Of a DNA stretch of 64,000 nucleotides, positions 34,794 through 46,243 are shown piece after piece (the stretch's first letter is position 1; each line of letters opens with the position of its first letter). The notes under the pieces are model-generated. The model did no database searches. It worked only from the letters and a program-made list of their open reading frames with translations, and was not told the origin of the DNA. This stretch comes from an uncultured Alphaproteobacteria bacterium (GTDB lineage Bacteria; Pseudomonadota; Alphaproteobacteria; RF32; CAG-239), in assembly GCA_944392255.1 (NCBI GenBank), contig CALXVY010000001.1:62001-126000 (forward strand), in the 5' to 3' direction. The translations under genes were made by a program, and so were the position numbers.

Positions 34794-37550
34794 ATGACTA
34801 AAACGGTTTGTTTGGTTGATGGCTCGGGCTATATTTTCAGAGCTTTTTATGGTATCCCTAATTTAACCTCGCCGGATGGTACGCCGGTCAATGCTGTTTA
34901 TGGTTTTACCAATATGTTTTTGCGTTTAACCCAGAATATTCCATGTGATTATTCTTTGGTTTTGTTTGATGCCAAAAGACAAAATTTCCGCAACGAGTTT
35001 TTTCCTGAATATAAAGGCACCAGAAAAGAAATTCCCGAAGAGCTGATTCCCCAATTTCCTATTATTAGAGAAGCCGTCAAGGCTTTGAACTTGAACCAAC
35101 TCGAGATGGAAGGTTATGAGGCCGATGACCTGATAGCTACTTATGCCGAACAGGCTTTAAGCAAAGGTTATGAGGTGGTCGTGGTTTCTGCTGATAAAGA
35201 TTTAATGCAGTTGATTCGCCCAGGCGTTCGCTTCTATGACCCGATGAAAGATAAGTTCTTTTCTCCTGAAGATGTGAAGGAAAAATTCGGTGTTTATCCG
35301 GATAGAGTGGTCGATGTTCAGGCTTTGGCCGGAGATAGCATTGATAATGTTCCCGGCGTCCCGGGAATTGGCTTAAAAACGGCGGCACAACTCGTTAATG
35401 AATTTGGCTCTTTGCAAGAGGTGTTAGACCGCGCCGGAGAGATTAAGCAAAATAAAAGACGAGAGACTTTGCTTGAAAATAGAGAAAATGCACTCATTTC
35501 TTTGCAACTCGTCACTTTGAAAAAAGATGTTCCGGTCGAAAAAGACATTGAGTCTTATGCTTGCCATAAACCGGTGTTTGAAGATATTGAAAAGTTTGTC
35601 GATTTATATGGTTTTTTGAGCTTAAAACCACGCTTGCAACGCTGGGCAGAGGTTAGATACAACAGTCTGCCGGATGAGGAAAATCAAGACCTGAACACCG
35701 TATTTAAAGAGGTGGAGAAGCACTATGAGCTGGTGCAAGATGAGCAAAGCTTAATGCGCTGGGTGGATTTGATAAAAAACAAGGGCGCCTTTGCTTTTGA
35801 TACCGAAACCACCGGCATTGACCCCACTTTTGATAAAATTGTCGGCTTTTCCATGGCGGTGGAAGAGGGCGTGGCTTGCTATGTGCCTTTGAAACATAAA
35901 TCTCAAAATCGTGATTTGTTTGCTTTGGAAAGTGATGAAATCAAACAGCTTGATTTTGCAACCATTGCCAAACATTTAGCCCCGATTATGACCGATAAGA
36001 GCATTTTGAAAATCGGACATAATATCAAGTTTGATATGCACTTCTTTGCCCAAGTGATTGGCGAAGACAAAGAGATTTTTCCGATTGAAGATACGGCTGT
36101 TTTGTCTTATGACTTGGACAGCTCCGAGCATGGACACGGCATGGATGAGCTGGCAGAAAAGTTTTTGTCTTATAAGACCATTCATTATGAAGATGTTTGC
36201 GGCACCGGCAAAGATAAAATCACCTTTGACTATGTGCCTTTGGACAAGGCTTTGGACTATGCCGCCGAAGATGCCGACATCACCTTGCGCTTGTATAATG
36301 TTTTGAAGCCAAGGTTGATAAAAGAGAAAAAAATTGCCGTTTATGAAAACTATGACCGCCCGCTGATTGCCATTTTGCAAAAAATGGAAAAACAAGGCGT
36401 GATGGTTGATAAACAAAAACTCATGAACTTAAGCCAAGAGTTTGATAAAAAATTGAAAGAATACGAGCAAGAAATTTATAAACTTGCCGGAGAAGAGTTT
36501 AACATTGGCTCGCCCAAACAAATTGGCGAAATTTTGTTCGGTAAACTTGGGGCTAAAGGTAAGAAAACCGCCACCGGCGCATGGCAAACCGGAGCCGATG
36601 TTTTGGAAAATCTGGCAGCCGAGGGCAATTTGCTTGCCGCCAAAATTTTAGATTGGCGCGGTTTCAGCAAACTCAAGTCCACTTATACCGATGCTTTGCT
36701 CAATTTGCTCGATAAAGACAGCCGCTTGCATACAACTTTTAACCAAACCGTGGTGAATACCGGTCGTTTGGCATCTTCTAACCCCAATCTGCAAAATATC
36801 CCGATTAGAAGTGAAGAAGGCAAAAAAATCCGAGAATGCTTTATCGCCAAAGAAGGACATAAGATAATCGCTTCCGACTATTCGCAAGTTGAGTTGCGCT
36901 TGCTCGCTTCTGTGGCTGATGTTAAGGGCTTAAAGCACGCTTTTGAACAAGGCATAGACATTCACGCCGCTACTGCAGCAAAAGTGTTTGGCGTGCCTTA
37001 TGAAGAAGTAGATGCCAATATGCGCCGCCATGCCAAGGCGATTAATTTTGGCATTGTTTACGGCATTTCGCAATATGGCTTGGCCAAACAAATTGATGTC
37101 AGCAATGAAGAGGCCAAAAAATATATTGATGCTTATTTTGCTCAAATGCCCGAGATTAAAAAATATATGGAACAAACCACGATGTTTGCCCATCAATACG
37201 GCTATGTGCTGACGCCTTTCGGGCGCAAATGCTCAATTATGGGCATTAATGATAAAAACAAACGCATTGTTGCCAATGCTGAAAGAGCCGCCATCAATGC
37301 ACCGATTCAAGGTGGTGCGGCAGATATCATCAAACGTGCGATGATTGCCGTGCAAAGAGAGCTGGAAGAGGGAGGATATAAAACCAAAATGCTTCTGCAA
37401 GTGCATGATGAGTTGGTTTTTGAAGCCCCGATTGATGAAGTGGAAAAAGCCGCCGCGATGATAAAAAAGACCATGGAAAGCGTGGTTGATTTAGCCGTAC
37501 CTTTTGTTGCCGAAGTTGGTATCGGTGATGATTGGACCCAAGCCCATTAA
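34794..37550 (+). CDS. polA: DNA polymerase I
   Basis: All three domains are present in 918 residues: 5'-3' exonuclease (about 1-290, with YEADDLIATYA and GVPGIGLKTA), 3'-5' proofreading exonuclease with intact acids (FAFDTETTG, IGHNIKFD, YAAEDADIT), and polymerase (SDYSQVELRLLA, RRHAKAINFGIVYG, VHDELVFE). AGGAGG is 5 bases before the ATG. A copy of the 14-base word ACACCGTATTTAAA lies at 35695-35708. Confidence 0.98.
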   Translation: MTKTVCLVDGSGYIFRAFYGIPNLTSPDGTPVNAVYGFTNMFLRLTQNIPCDYSLVLFDAKRQNFRNEFFPEYKGTRKEIPEELIPQFPIIREAVKALNLNQLEMEGYEADDLIATYAEQALSKGYEVVVVSADKDLMQLIRPGVRFYDPMKDKFFSPEDVKEKFGVYPDRVVDVQALAGDSIDNVPGVPGIGLKTAAQLVNEFGSLQEVLDRAGEIKQNKRRETLLENRENALISLQLVTLKKDVPVEKDIESYACHKPVFEDIEKFVDLYGFLSLKPRLQRWAEVRYNSLPDEENQDLNTVFKEVEKHYELVQDEQSLMRWVDLIKNKGAFAFDTETTGIDPTFDKIVGFSMAVEEGVACYVPLKHKSQNRDLFALESDEIKQLDFATIAKHLAPIMTDKSILKIGHNIKFDMHFFAQVIGEDKEIFPIEDTAVLSYDLDSSEHGHGMDELAEKFLSYKTIHYEDVCGTGKDKITFDYVPLDKALDYAAEDADITLRLYNVLKPRLIKEKKIAVYENYDRPLIAILQKMEKQGVMVDKQKLMNLSQEFDKKLKEYEQEIYKLAGEEFNIGSPKQIGEILFGKLGAKGKKTATGAWQTGADVLENLAAEGNLLAAKILDWRGFSKLKSTYTDALLNLLDKDSRLHTTFNQTVVNTGRLASSNPNLQNIPIRSEEGKKIRECFIAKEGHKIIASDYSQVELRLLASVADVKGLKHAFEQGIDIHAATAAKVFGVPYEEVDANMRRHAKAINFGIVYGISQYGLAKQIDVSNEEAKKYIDAYFAQMPEIKKYMEQTTMFAHQYGYVLTPFGRKCSIMGINDKNKRIVANAERAAINAPIQGGAADIIKRAMIAVQRELEEGGYKTKMLLQVHDELVFEAPIDEVEKAAAMIKKTMESVVDLAVPFVAEVGIGDDWTQAH

Positions 37551-37554
37551 AAAT

Positions 37555-37587
37555 AAAAAACGCAGAAACAAAATTCTGCGTTTTTTT
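37555..37587. terminator. bidirectional intrinsic terminator
   Basis: AAAAAACGCAGAA and TTCTGCGTTTTTTT pair around ACAAAA, between polA and the convergent metzincin-like gene. Confidence 0.9.
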
Positions 37588-37601
37588 GTTAGTCTATTAA
37601 A

Positions 37602-40118
37602 CTAGGCCGAGTGTCCACCATCGCGAACTTGCGCATTTTGCGGCATCGGCGGTAATTTTGAAAAATCAACGGAATGATATTTTTGTGCTTCTTGTTTCAT
37701 CATTTGAATGATGTTTGGATGTGTATTTTCAATAAATGAAACATATTCTTGAGCTGCTTTATCCCAGTTTGCTCTTTCGGGTGTTCCTATTTCAGGAATT
37801 TTATCACCAAAGAAGTCTTTTTCAAACTTGTCGGTGTCTTTACCGCAATAAAAGTCACCCAACTCTTTTTCATAAAGCTTATGAGAACAATAAGCCTCAA
37901 GATTATGGAAAACATAAGATTTATGAAAATCTCCGTCCGCGAAATACAATATATCATAACTACAGTCAGAAAATTTATCTTCTGCCGGAATAATTCTGTT
38001 TTTTTGTCCTAAGTTAAAAAGCTTATAAGCTCCTTCATCTATATTCATTTCGCTGTTTTTAGTCCAGGTTGCGGGGCAAATACCAAAAACAGAACTTCGG
38101 GGGTATTGAGTGCTAAATATATTTTGCATCCAAAAACGTCCACTGACTTTGGGATTAAAATAATGTTCACTCAGATTTTGGTCAACATAACTTGGCGATG
38201 GTTCAATATCCTTGCCAAAACGTGCGTTAATTTCTTTAGACAAGTGCAAGGTATCAGCATAATTACCCACATAAATCGTCATGCCTTTACCATTTTCACC
38301 GCCTTTTGCAATCTTATGTTCAATATCAAGCTTTTCAAGCATTTCAGAAATTGCTTTAGTGGTTGGATGATTACGGTTTGGCACCACATCCAGATGGAGT
38401 TTCCAATCAGCATCAGACGTTCTGGCTTTAGATGAATAGTAATAGTTTTCAATTTTTAAGCCACTTTTTTGTTTATGTTCTTCAGAGCGAGGTTCTGGAG
38501 AATTATATTTTGCTTTTGCCTTTTTTAACTCTATTTGTTTCATAGTATAAGCGCGAATATAGTCCAACTCGGCTTTTTCCATTTTAGAAATTTTGCCGAG
38601 CTTTTCTTTGGCTTCCAAACTTCTGCGACGTGTTTCACGGCTTCTTTCATAATCATTTTGCGGTGTGAAAGTCGGTGTTTGTTCCGGTGCCGGTGTCGGT
38701 TGTTGCGGCTGAGGTTCCGGCTGCGGCTTTGTTTCCGCTGTTGGCTGCGTTTTTGGTTCTGCTGTCGGTTCCGGAGCCGGAGTAGATTCTTGCTGGTTTT
38801 GTTGCGGTTTGCTTTGTTCTTGTGTTTGCAGTTTGTTTTTCATAATTTGCAAAGCACCTTTGAGCTTTTCATCTTGAATAGTTTGCACAAATTCATCATT
38901 AAGCTCTGGTGCGCCAATCATTTTCATCGCAGGTTTTGCTTCCATGCAAGCAAGCATCAAGCGAGCTTTGAAGTCAGGAGATTTAATATCACCAAATTCA
39001 ATGGCTGAGCCTTGTTTTTGAGCCAGAGCCACAATATCGCGAAAACGCTGCATATTTGGCATTTTCGGCTTTCCGTCTTTATCTTTGGCAGAAAGAGTAA
39101 TGTTGTTGGCGCTTTTTGCTACAATTGTATCAATACTGCCGTTTTTATGCTTAATTTCTGCATGATATTCAGTAGCTTTAATATCTTCCTTATATTCAGC
39201 TTTTTGTTTTGCGGCAGAAGGTTGAAAAATCTCCCGCAAAGCTTTTTTAAAACTTGGGTCAACAACAGCATTTTGTGTGTTTTCTGCCTTATTAGGTTTA
39301 TCTTGCCCTTGGTGAATGTGTAGATTTTGTTTTTCATTTGTTTTGGTAAAATGCAATGAGTTTTGCATATAATCGCGCATTGAGGTCATACAATCAGCGC
39401 AGAAGGGGTCTTTAAGTTTTTTACGACGGTTGAAACTTTCATCTGTATAAGCATATTCATACATCAGGCAGTTTTTATCGGTGCAGTGCCAACCGAGGTT
39501 ATCGACGGCGTTTTGACGTTTTTCGTGTGTCGCATTAAAGGTATGCCCAAGCTCGTGAATGATGATATCTTTGAAATATGTTTTCAAATCTTCGCCGGTA
39601 TAGCCGAGTGCGGCGCAAGTTCCGGCAGAAATATTAACACTCGTTTCGCTGGAAATTCCGCGGATGTTGCCGTGAGCTTTTTGTTTGGTAATGTTAACCA
39701 AAATTGGAGAGGTAGAAGAGTACATGTTTCCGGCGCTGTCAGCCTGTAAATGGCTGAGTTTTTGAATATCAATCATGCCGTTATGGGTAGCTAAAGCAAT
39801 TTGTTTTTTTAATGAAGCTTTGTACGAGCCATCGGGAAGCTTTTCAAACATCTGCCAAAAGCTTTTTTCATCAAAATCTTCCGTGCTTTGCCCTGTTCTT
39901 TTCATGTTCTCATAGTATTGTTTGTTTTGCTTGGCAAGAATTTGCAAAATATCTAAACTATCGCAAGTAAGGTTTCCTTCCTTTGTGGCAAAATTGTCTT
40001 TATACTCGGGAAAAAGGTTGATGAAGTCTTGCACGGCTTCTTTAGCCCAGTCGATATATTTTTGCTCTAATCCGTCTTCAAAATTAAAATAGAAAGCTTT
40101 CATTGCCTTTTCCGCCAA
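37602..40118 (-). CDS. large multidomain protein with archaemetzincin-like zinc site
   Basis: This is an 838-residue protein without a signal peptide. Residues about 187-197 read HELGHTFNATH, the metzincin pattern HExxHxxN/GxxH. It is followed by C-x4-C-x-Met (CTDKNCLM, the Met-turn) and a CxxC (FCADC at about 240), the cysteine layout of archaemetzincins (M54). A Pro/Gln/Glu-rich linker occupies about 435-495. A second domain (about 560-640) has WKLHLDV and later MTIYVGNY; the rest is unrecognised. I infer a zinc metallopeptidase, possibly a secreted effector. The gene stands alone, convergent with polA and divergent from gyrB. Confidence 0.8.
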   Translation of the reverse strand: MAEKAMKAFYFNFEDGLEQKYIDWAKEAVQDFINLFPEYKDNFATKEGNLTCDSLDILQILAKQNKQYYENMKRTGQSTEDFDEKSFWQMFEKLPDGSYKASLKKQIALATHNGMIDIQKLSHLQADSAGNMYSSTSPILVNITKQKAHGNIRGISSETSVNISAGTCAALGYTGEDLKTYFKDIIIHELGHTFNATHEKRQNAVDNLGWHCTDKNCLMYEYAYTDESFNRRKKLKDPFCADCMTSMRDYMQNSLHFTKTNEKQNLHIHQGQDKPNKAENTQNAVVDPSFKKALREIFQPSAAKQKAEYKEDIKATEYHAEIKHKNGSIDTIVAKSANNITLSAKDKDGKPKMPNMQRFRDIVALAQKQGSAIEFGDIKSPDFKARLMLACMEAKPAMKMIGAPELNDEFVQTIQDEKLKGALQIMKNKLQTQEQSKPQQNQQESTPAPEPTAEPKTQPTAETKPQPEPQPQQPTPAPEQTPTFTPQNDYERSRETRRRSLEAKEKLGKISKMEKAELDYIRAYTMKQIELKKAKAKYNSPEPRSEEHKQKSGLKIENYYYSSKARTSDADWKLHLDVVPNRNHPTTKAISEMLEKLDIEHKIAKGGENGKGMTIYVGNYADTLHLSKEINARFGKDIEPSPSYVDQNLSEHYFNPKVSGRFWMQNIFSTQYPRSSVFGICPATWTKNSEMNIDEGAYKLFNLGQKNRIIPAEDKFSDCSYDILYFADGDFHKSYVFHNLEAYCSHKLYEKELGDFYCGKDTDKFEKDFFGDKIPEIGTPERANWDKAAQEYVSFIENTHPNIIQMMKQEAQKYHSVDFSKLPPMPQNAQVRDGGHSA

Positions 40119-40239
40119 AATTAAACATTAAAAGCATCATACCACAGAATAGATTCGCTGTCTAGAATAAATTTTGTCTAAAATAAGCACAAAAACATAA
40201 AATATAAGCTTTTTTGCGTTGATATCTTTGCTTTTTTGT

Positions 40240-42760
<2,521 letters not shown>

Positions 42761-42775
42761 TCTGTCGAAAAAAAA

Positions 42776-42814
42776 CAAACCCCCGCAAGTTTGAAAAAAC
42801 TTCGGGGGTTTTTA
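42776..42814. terminator. strong terminator after gyrB
   Basis: AAACCCCCG pairs with CGGGGGTTT, with an inner AAGTTT/AAACTT stem, followed by T-run. It also faces the convergent gene at 42818. Confidence 0.92.
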
Positions 42815-42817
42815 GTG

Positions 42818-43372
42818 TTATTGAATGCTTGCGTAAAAATAAATATTACCATAGTTTCCTAAAAAATGAGCAATATTTGTTTCTCCATCTAAACCTACAT
42901 CTCCTGAATGGGTATACCAATATTGCCCACAATGCCCACCATCGTTTTTTAAAAGCAGATATTTATCTTGATTAAAGCAAGAGGGATATCCAAAAACAGC
43001 AAGCTTATCAGAAAGACACAGCAAATCATGATAATTAGCTACAAAAACGTTCAAGGCATATTCATTCCATGGCTTAGCATTTACGTGAATGTTCTTGCCA
43101 AAATTGAAAACCACTTCCGTTGTCACCGGCATAGGTAGGTCTTTCAAGTTGTCAAAAGTCAAAGGCTGAACATAAAAAATGGTTTTATCGACCACAATTC
43201 CGACTAACTCTCCCATATTAGGCGTAATTTTTTTAGAAAAGAATTCTTTACCATCTTTTCTGAAAATCAAATCAAAAGGAGAATCTCCGGAGATTTTTTC
43301 CAAATATTCTTTGACTTGAGCTACCGTTGGTTGACAAGCATTAAAAACACGAAAAATTTCTTCTTTTTCCAT
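42818..43372 (-). CDS. hypothetical protein, 184 aa
   Basis: No function is recognised. There is no signal peptide. The N-terminal 40 residues are helical; the C-terminal third has short repeated aromatic-Gly patterns (GGHCGQYWYTHSGDVGLDG, GNYGNIYFYA) resembling the end of DUF1566/major paralogous domains, where YW(T)S motifs precede a strand. That resemblance is weak. It shares the strong terminator with gyrB at its 3' end. Confidence 0.65.
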   Translation of the reverse strand: MEKEEIFRVFNACQPTVAQVKEYLEKISGDSPFDLIFRKDGKEFFSKKITPNMGELVGIVVDKTIFYVQPLTFDNLKDLPMPVTTEVVFNFGKNIHVNAKPWNEYALNVFVANYHDLLCLSDKLAVFGYPSCFNQDKYLLLKNDGGHCGQYWYTHSGDVGLDGETNIAHFLGNYGNIYFYASIQ

Positions 43373-43474
43373 AAAATAATTTTTTATAAAAATTAAACAT
43401 ATATTTAGCTGATTAGGGCATAAGATTAAGTAGATAATATAAATTTGTCAATCAAATTTGCCGGAGGGAGAAAG

Positions 43475-43972
43475 ATGAAATTTGCCATTATTTATTATAG
43501 TTTAAGCGGCCACACCAAAGAGATGGGAGAGGTTATTGCCGAAGGGATAAGAAAACAAGGCGGTGAGGCCCGTCTTTTTTCCATTACCGAAGAAATGGAC
43601 GCCGAATATATTAATGCTTGCGATGGCGTTATCTTTGGCACACCGACTTATCTGGCAAGTACATGTTGGCAAATCAAAAAATGGTTGGAAGAGGACAGCC
43701 GCCATCTGAAATTGGCAGGTAAGTTAGCCGGTGTTTATGCCACCGCGCACTATGCCCAAGGCGGTGGAGATATTGCCATTATGACCATTATCGGACATCT
43801 GTTGGTCAAAGGTATGTTAGTTTATTCCGGCGGCGGAGCTTGGGGACAACCCTATATTCACTTAGGACCTGTGGCTTTGGATGCGGTTGAAGGACATTAT
43901 GAAAAAAGCAAAGAGATGTTTGAAATCTTTGGTGAGAGAATGGCGCAAAAAGCTAAAGATTTATTTGCTTAA
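43475..43972 (+). CDS. flavodoxin-fold NAD(P)H-dependent FMN reductase/WrbA-like protein
   Basis: The N-terminus FAIIYYSLSGHTKEMGEVIAEG is the FMN-phosphate loop of flavodoxin-like proteins; FGTPTYLASTCWQIK and YATAHYAQGG match the second and third FMN-contact loops of WrbA-type reductases. It is 165 residues long. ATG 43475 is chosen because GGAGGGAG sits 4-5 bases before it. It is probably an FMN-dependent oxidoreductase in the cytoplasm. The specific substrate is unknown. Confidence 0.82.
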   Translation: MKFAIIYYSLSGHTKEMGEVIAEGIRKQGGEARLFSITEEMDAEYINACDGVIFGTPTYLASTCWQIKKWLEEDSRHLKLAGKLAGVYATAHYAQGGGDIAIMTIIGHLLVKGMLVYSGGGAWGQPYIHLGPVALDAVEGHYEKSKEMFEIFGERMAQKAKDLFA

Positions 43973-43985
43973 AGCCTGATTTTGG

Positions 43986-44013
43986 TTGACTTGTAAAAGT
44001 GCTTCGTTCTAAA
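43986..44013 (+). promoter_or_regulatory. possible promoter of the porin gene
   Basis: TTGACT (43986-43991) and TCTAAA (44008-44013) are 16 bases apart, 31 bases before the porin ATG. Confidence 0.35.
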
Positions 44014-44043
44014 CTGAACAAAAAAATTTTTAAGGTAAAAACA

Positions 44044-45159
44044 ATGTCTTTAAAGTTCAAACTTGCTTTTATTTCCGCCTTGTTGTGCAGTTCTGCGGCT
44101 TTTGCCGGAGAATGGGAAACCGGCATGGAAGGAAGTGCTACCGGTTTATATGGTTATACCGAAGCATCGGATAGATTTTCTGAGCAAAACGGCCACAATC
44201 ACGGTGTGGGCGATGCCAAACTGAGCGCCTATGCCAAATATTTGTTTGGGGCAGATTGGGAAGCAGGGATTTATGCCGATTTAATGCTTGGTGTTGACCA
44301 CGAGTTGGAAGACTATAACCAAGGCAAATGGGGTGAAGAAGTTTATGGCATTGTTGATAGCTCTTATGGTCGCTTGATGATTGGTCAAACTTGGAACGTT
44401 GCCGCGCAATTTCATACCGGCGCACCGGATGCCGGACCATTGGGCATAGAAAACAGTGATATTGTTGACTTTATCTTCAATCCCAACTGGCAAAGAAAAG
44501 GCAGCAACGCCCGCTTTGCCACCTTGAACACCACTTATATCAATACTGATGGTGTGGCGCCAAAAATAAGCTATATCACGCCGGAATATTATGGGACAAT
44601 GTTAGGTTTTACCTATGTTCCGGAAACCTACAACCGCCGCGGTTTGGTGAGTAAGTCGGCAGACTATGAAGACAAAGGCGGCTATATTGTCAGTTTGTAT
44701 AACTATATAGATTTTGACATTTTTAATTTAACCACCACTTTGGGCTATGCTGATTTTGTTGATAATGACCAAGAATATTCTGCCAGCATGAGCTTGTCAC
44801 ACGGCAACTGGACATTTGGTGGCGGTTGGCGTATGACCGAAGCCGATGATAAAAACCCGATTTCCGCCAAAGCAGATATGCCGGAATTCTTTGATGGATA
44901 TCGTGAGGGCTATGCTTGGAATGTGGGTTTGGGCTATGAAATCGGACCTTATAAAACCTCTTTGTCATACTTTGAATCTCATGCCAAAGAAAGCGATAAT
45001 GAAGATAGAATTTTGATGTTCTCCAACCGTTATCAAGTCAATAAAAATCTGGATGTATATTTGAGCGCGGCTAAGGTAGACTTCCGAGGTCAAAACCGCG
45101 AGGTTAGTCAGAACAATAAGGGCTATGCGGTCGTGAGCGGTTTGAGTATGAATTTTTAG
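44044..45159 (+). CDS. outer-membrane porin
   Basis: A signal peptide (MSLKFKLAFISALLCSSAAFA) is followed by EWETGMEGSATGLYGY and alternating amphipathic strands to a terminal Phe (GLSMNF), the classic outer-membrane beta-barrel C-terminal signature. The mature chain of about 350 residues fits a 16-strand general porin of the alphaproteobacterial type. ATG 44044 is chosen because the signal peptide begins there and AAGG precedes it. The following regulator gene starts 9 bases after the stop. Confidence 0.88.
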   Translation: MSLKFKLAFISALLCSSAAFAGEWETGMEGSATGLYGYTEASDRFSEQNGHNHGVGDAKLSAYAKYLFGADWEAGIYADLMLGVDHELEDYNQGKWGEEVYGIVDSSYGRLMIGQTWNVAAQFHTGAPDAGPLGIENSDIVDFIFNPNWQRKGSNARFATLNTTYINTDGVAPKISYITPEYYGTMLGFTYVPETYNRRGLVSKSADYEDKGGYIVSLYNYIDFDIFNLTTTLGYADFVDNDQEYSASMSLSHGNWTFGGGWRMTEADDKNPISAKADMPEFFDGYREGYAWNVGLGYEIGPYKTSLSYFESHAKESDNEDRILMFSNRYQVNKNLDVYLSAAKVDFRGQNREVSQNNKGYAVVSGLSMNF

Positions 45160-45168
45160 GAGAAGTAA

Positions 45169-45798
45169 ATGCCTAACATTTTGCTATTATCGAACAATGA
45201 AGATTTTGCTTTAGATTTAAGCGAGCAAATCACTTTATATGCGCACGATTTTACGGTTTTGCCGCAAGATGATGAAAACAGCTTAATAGATATGATAATT
45301 TTGGATGAAAGAGCTCAAGACTTAAAAACTTTGCGTGCGCATCACCCCAATACGCCGATTATTTTGCTACAAAAAGAAGGCGATGATTCGGTAGAAAGCT
45401 CGGTTTTGAATCAAGTTGTTTTCAAACCGCTGTCTTTGGAAAGTTTGTTAAACCAAATTCAAGCCGGTATCAATTTGGTAGATAATTCCGAAGCCGGATA
45501 TTTAAACTTTAATCTCTATGAGTTGCACCCATTGCAAAAAGAAATTTATAATGAACGCAACGGCGAAACCATAAAACTGACGGAAAAAGAAGTAGCAATC
45601 ATCAAATTTTTATATAAAAACAAAGATAAAATTGTTTCTAAAAATGATTTGTTGCAAGAAGTTTGGGGTTATAGTCCCGATGTCAGCACCCATACAATAG
45701 AAACCCATATTTATCGCCTGCGCCAAAAGGTTGAACACGAAGATACTTCCGCGCAACTGATTGTCACCGAAGACGGCGGATACAAGCTGGTATTATAA
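45169..45798 (+). CDS. OmpR-type regulator with degenerate receiver
   Basis: The C-terminal about 95 residues form a winged helix (LTEKEVAIIKFLYKNKDKIVSKNDLLQEVWGY, VSTHTIETHIYRLRQK) of the OmpR/PhoB class. The N-terminal 110 residues follow a receiver fold, but the acidic pair expected after the first strand is Ser-Asn-Asn (LLSNNEDF), so magnesium binding and phosphorylation are doubtful, although an Asp is present in IILDERAQD. No histidine kinase is adjacent. AGGAG precedes the ATG. Placement 9 bases after the porin suggests co-expression. Confidence 0.85.
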   Translation: MPNILLLSNNEDFALDLSEQITLYAHDFTVLPQDDENSLIDMIILDERAQDLKTLRAHHPNTPIILLQKEGDDSVESSVLNQVVFKPLSLESLLNQIQAGINLVDNSEAGYLNFNLYELHPLQKEIYNERNGETIKLTEKEVAIIKFLYKNKDKIVSKNDLLQEVWGYSPDVSTHTIETHIYRLRQKVEHEDTSAQLIVTEDGGYKLVL

Positions 45799-45830
45799 AA
45801 AAGGCGGAGAAAACTCCGCCTTAATTTTAT
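45799..45830. terminator. bidirectional terminator
   Basis: AAGGCGGAG and CTCCGCCTT pair around AAAA between the regulator gene and the convergent lipoprotein gene. Confidence 0.85.
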
Positions 45831-46243
45831 TTTTCAGGATATAAATTCAAATTAACCTCTTCATCCAAATAATACATATCGCCGGTCAAAGGGTCTATAA
45901 TCAGATAACCGATTAACCCGCCGATGAGCAAGTTTCCGGCATAATACCAACCGCTTACGTGCCAATCAATCACGGTTGTTTGGGTTTTGTAGCCGTCTTT
46001 GGAGGCAATCACAGTATATTTTTGCGGGTTGAAATAACCGCCGGCCGCAGTTTTGAGATTGATTGTGGTCGGAGTTTGTCCTTCAAAAACAGTTTGTCCG
46101 TGCCGGTCGAGGATTTTGATATCCACTTTTTCCAAATTAGCTTTGATTGGAATGGTTTGCGAGTTCTCACGCATAACCGTAGCGCAAGAAGCAAGAGTTG
46201 CGACAATGATGCCGCAGAAAAATAAATAAAACAGTTTTTTCAT
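45827..46243 (-). CDS. lipoprotein with PEGA-like domain, 138 aa
   Basis: The lipoprotein signal MKKLFYLFFCGIIVATLASC has a clear lipobox. The mature part begins with a PEGA-like beta module (ILDRHGQTVFEGQTPTTINLK, KYTVIASKDGYKTQT) and ends with a hydrophobic Gly-rich segment GNLLIGGLIGYLIIDPLTG, a pattern shared by short envelope lipoproteins. ATG 46243 is chosen for the signal peptide and the AAAGGA ribosome-binding site; upstream in-frame codons fall in the structured leader. Expression is likely controlled by that leader RNA. Confidence 0.85.
   Translation of the reverse strand: MKKLFYLFFCGIIVATLASCATVMRENSQTIPIKANLEKVDIKILDRHGQTVFEGQTPTTINLKTAAGGYFNPQKYTVIASKDGYKTQTTVIDWHVSGWYYAGNLLIGGLIGYLIIDPLTGDMYYLDEEVNLNLYPEK

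Noticed and set aside
38632-38644. Possible third parS (TGTTTCACGG)
   Set aside because: Only one half-site matches; the other arm is absent. A similar half-site at about 20789 was rejected for the same reason.
38640-38800. Short tandem-like repeats suggesting a repeat array
   Set aside because: They are in-frame Pro/Gln/Glu codons of a linker, not regular spaced repeats; not CRISPR.
38535-39008. Plus-strand Cys/Arg/Phe-rich frame opposite the metzincin gene
   Set aside because: It mirrors the Pro/Gln/Glu-rich linker; low-complexity antisense artefact.
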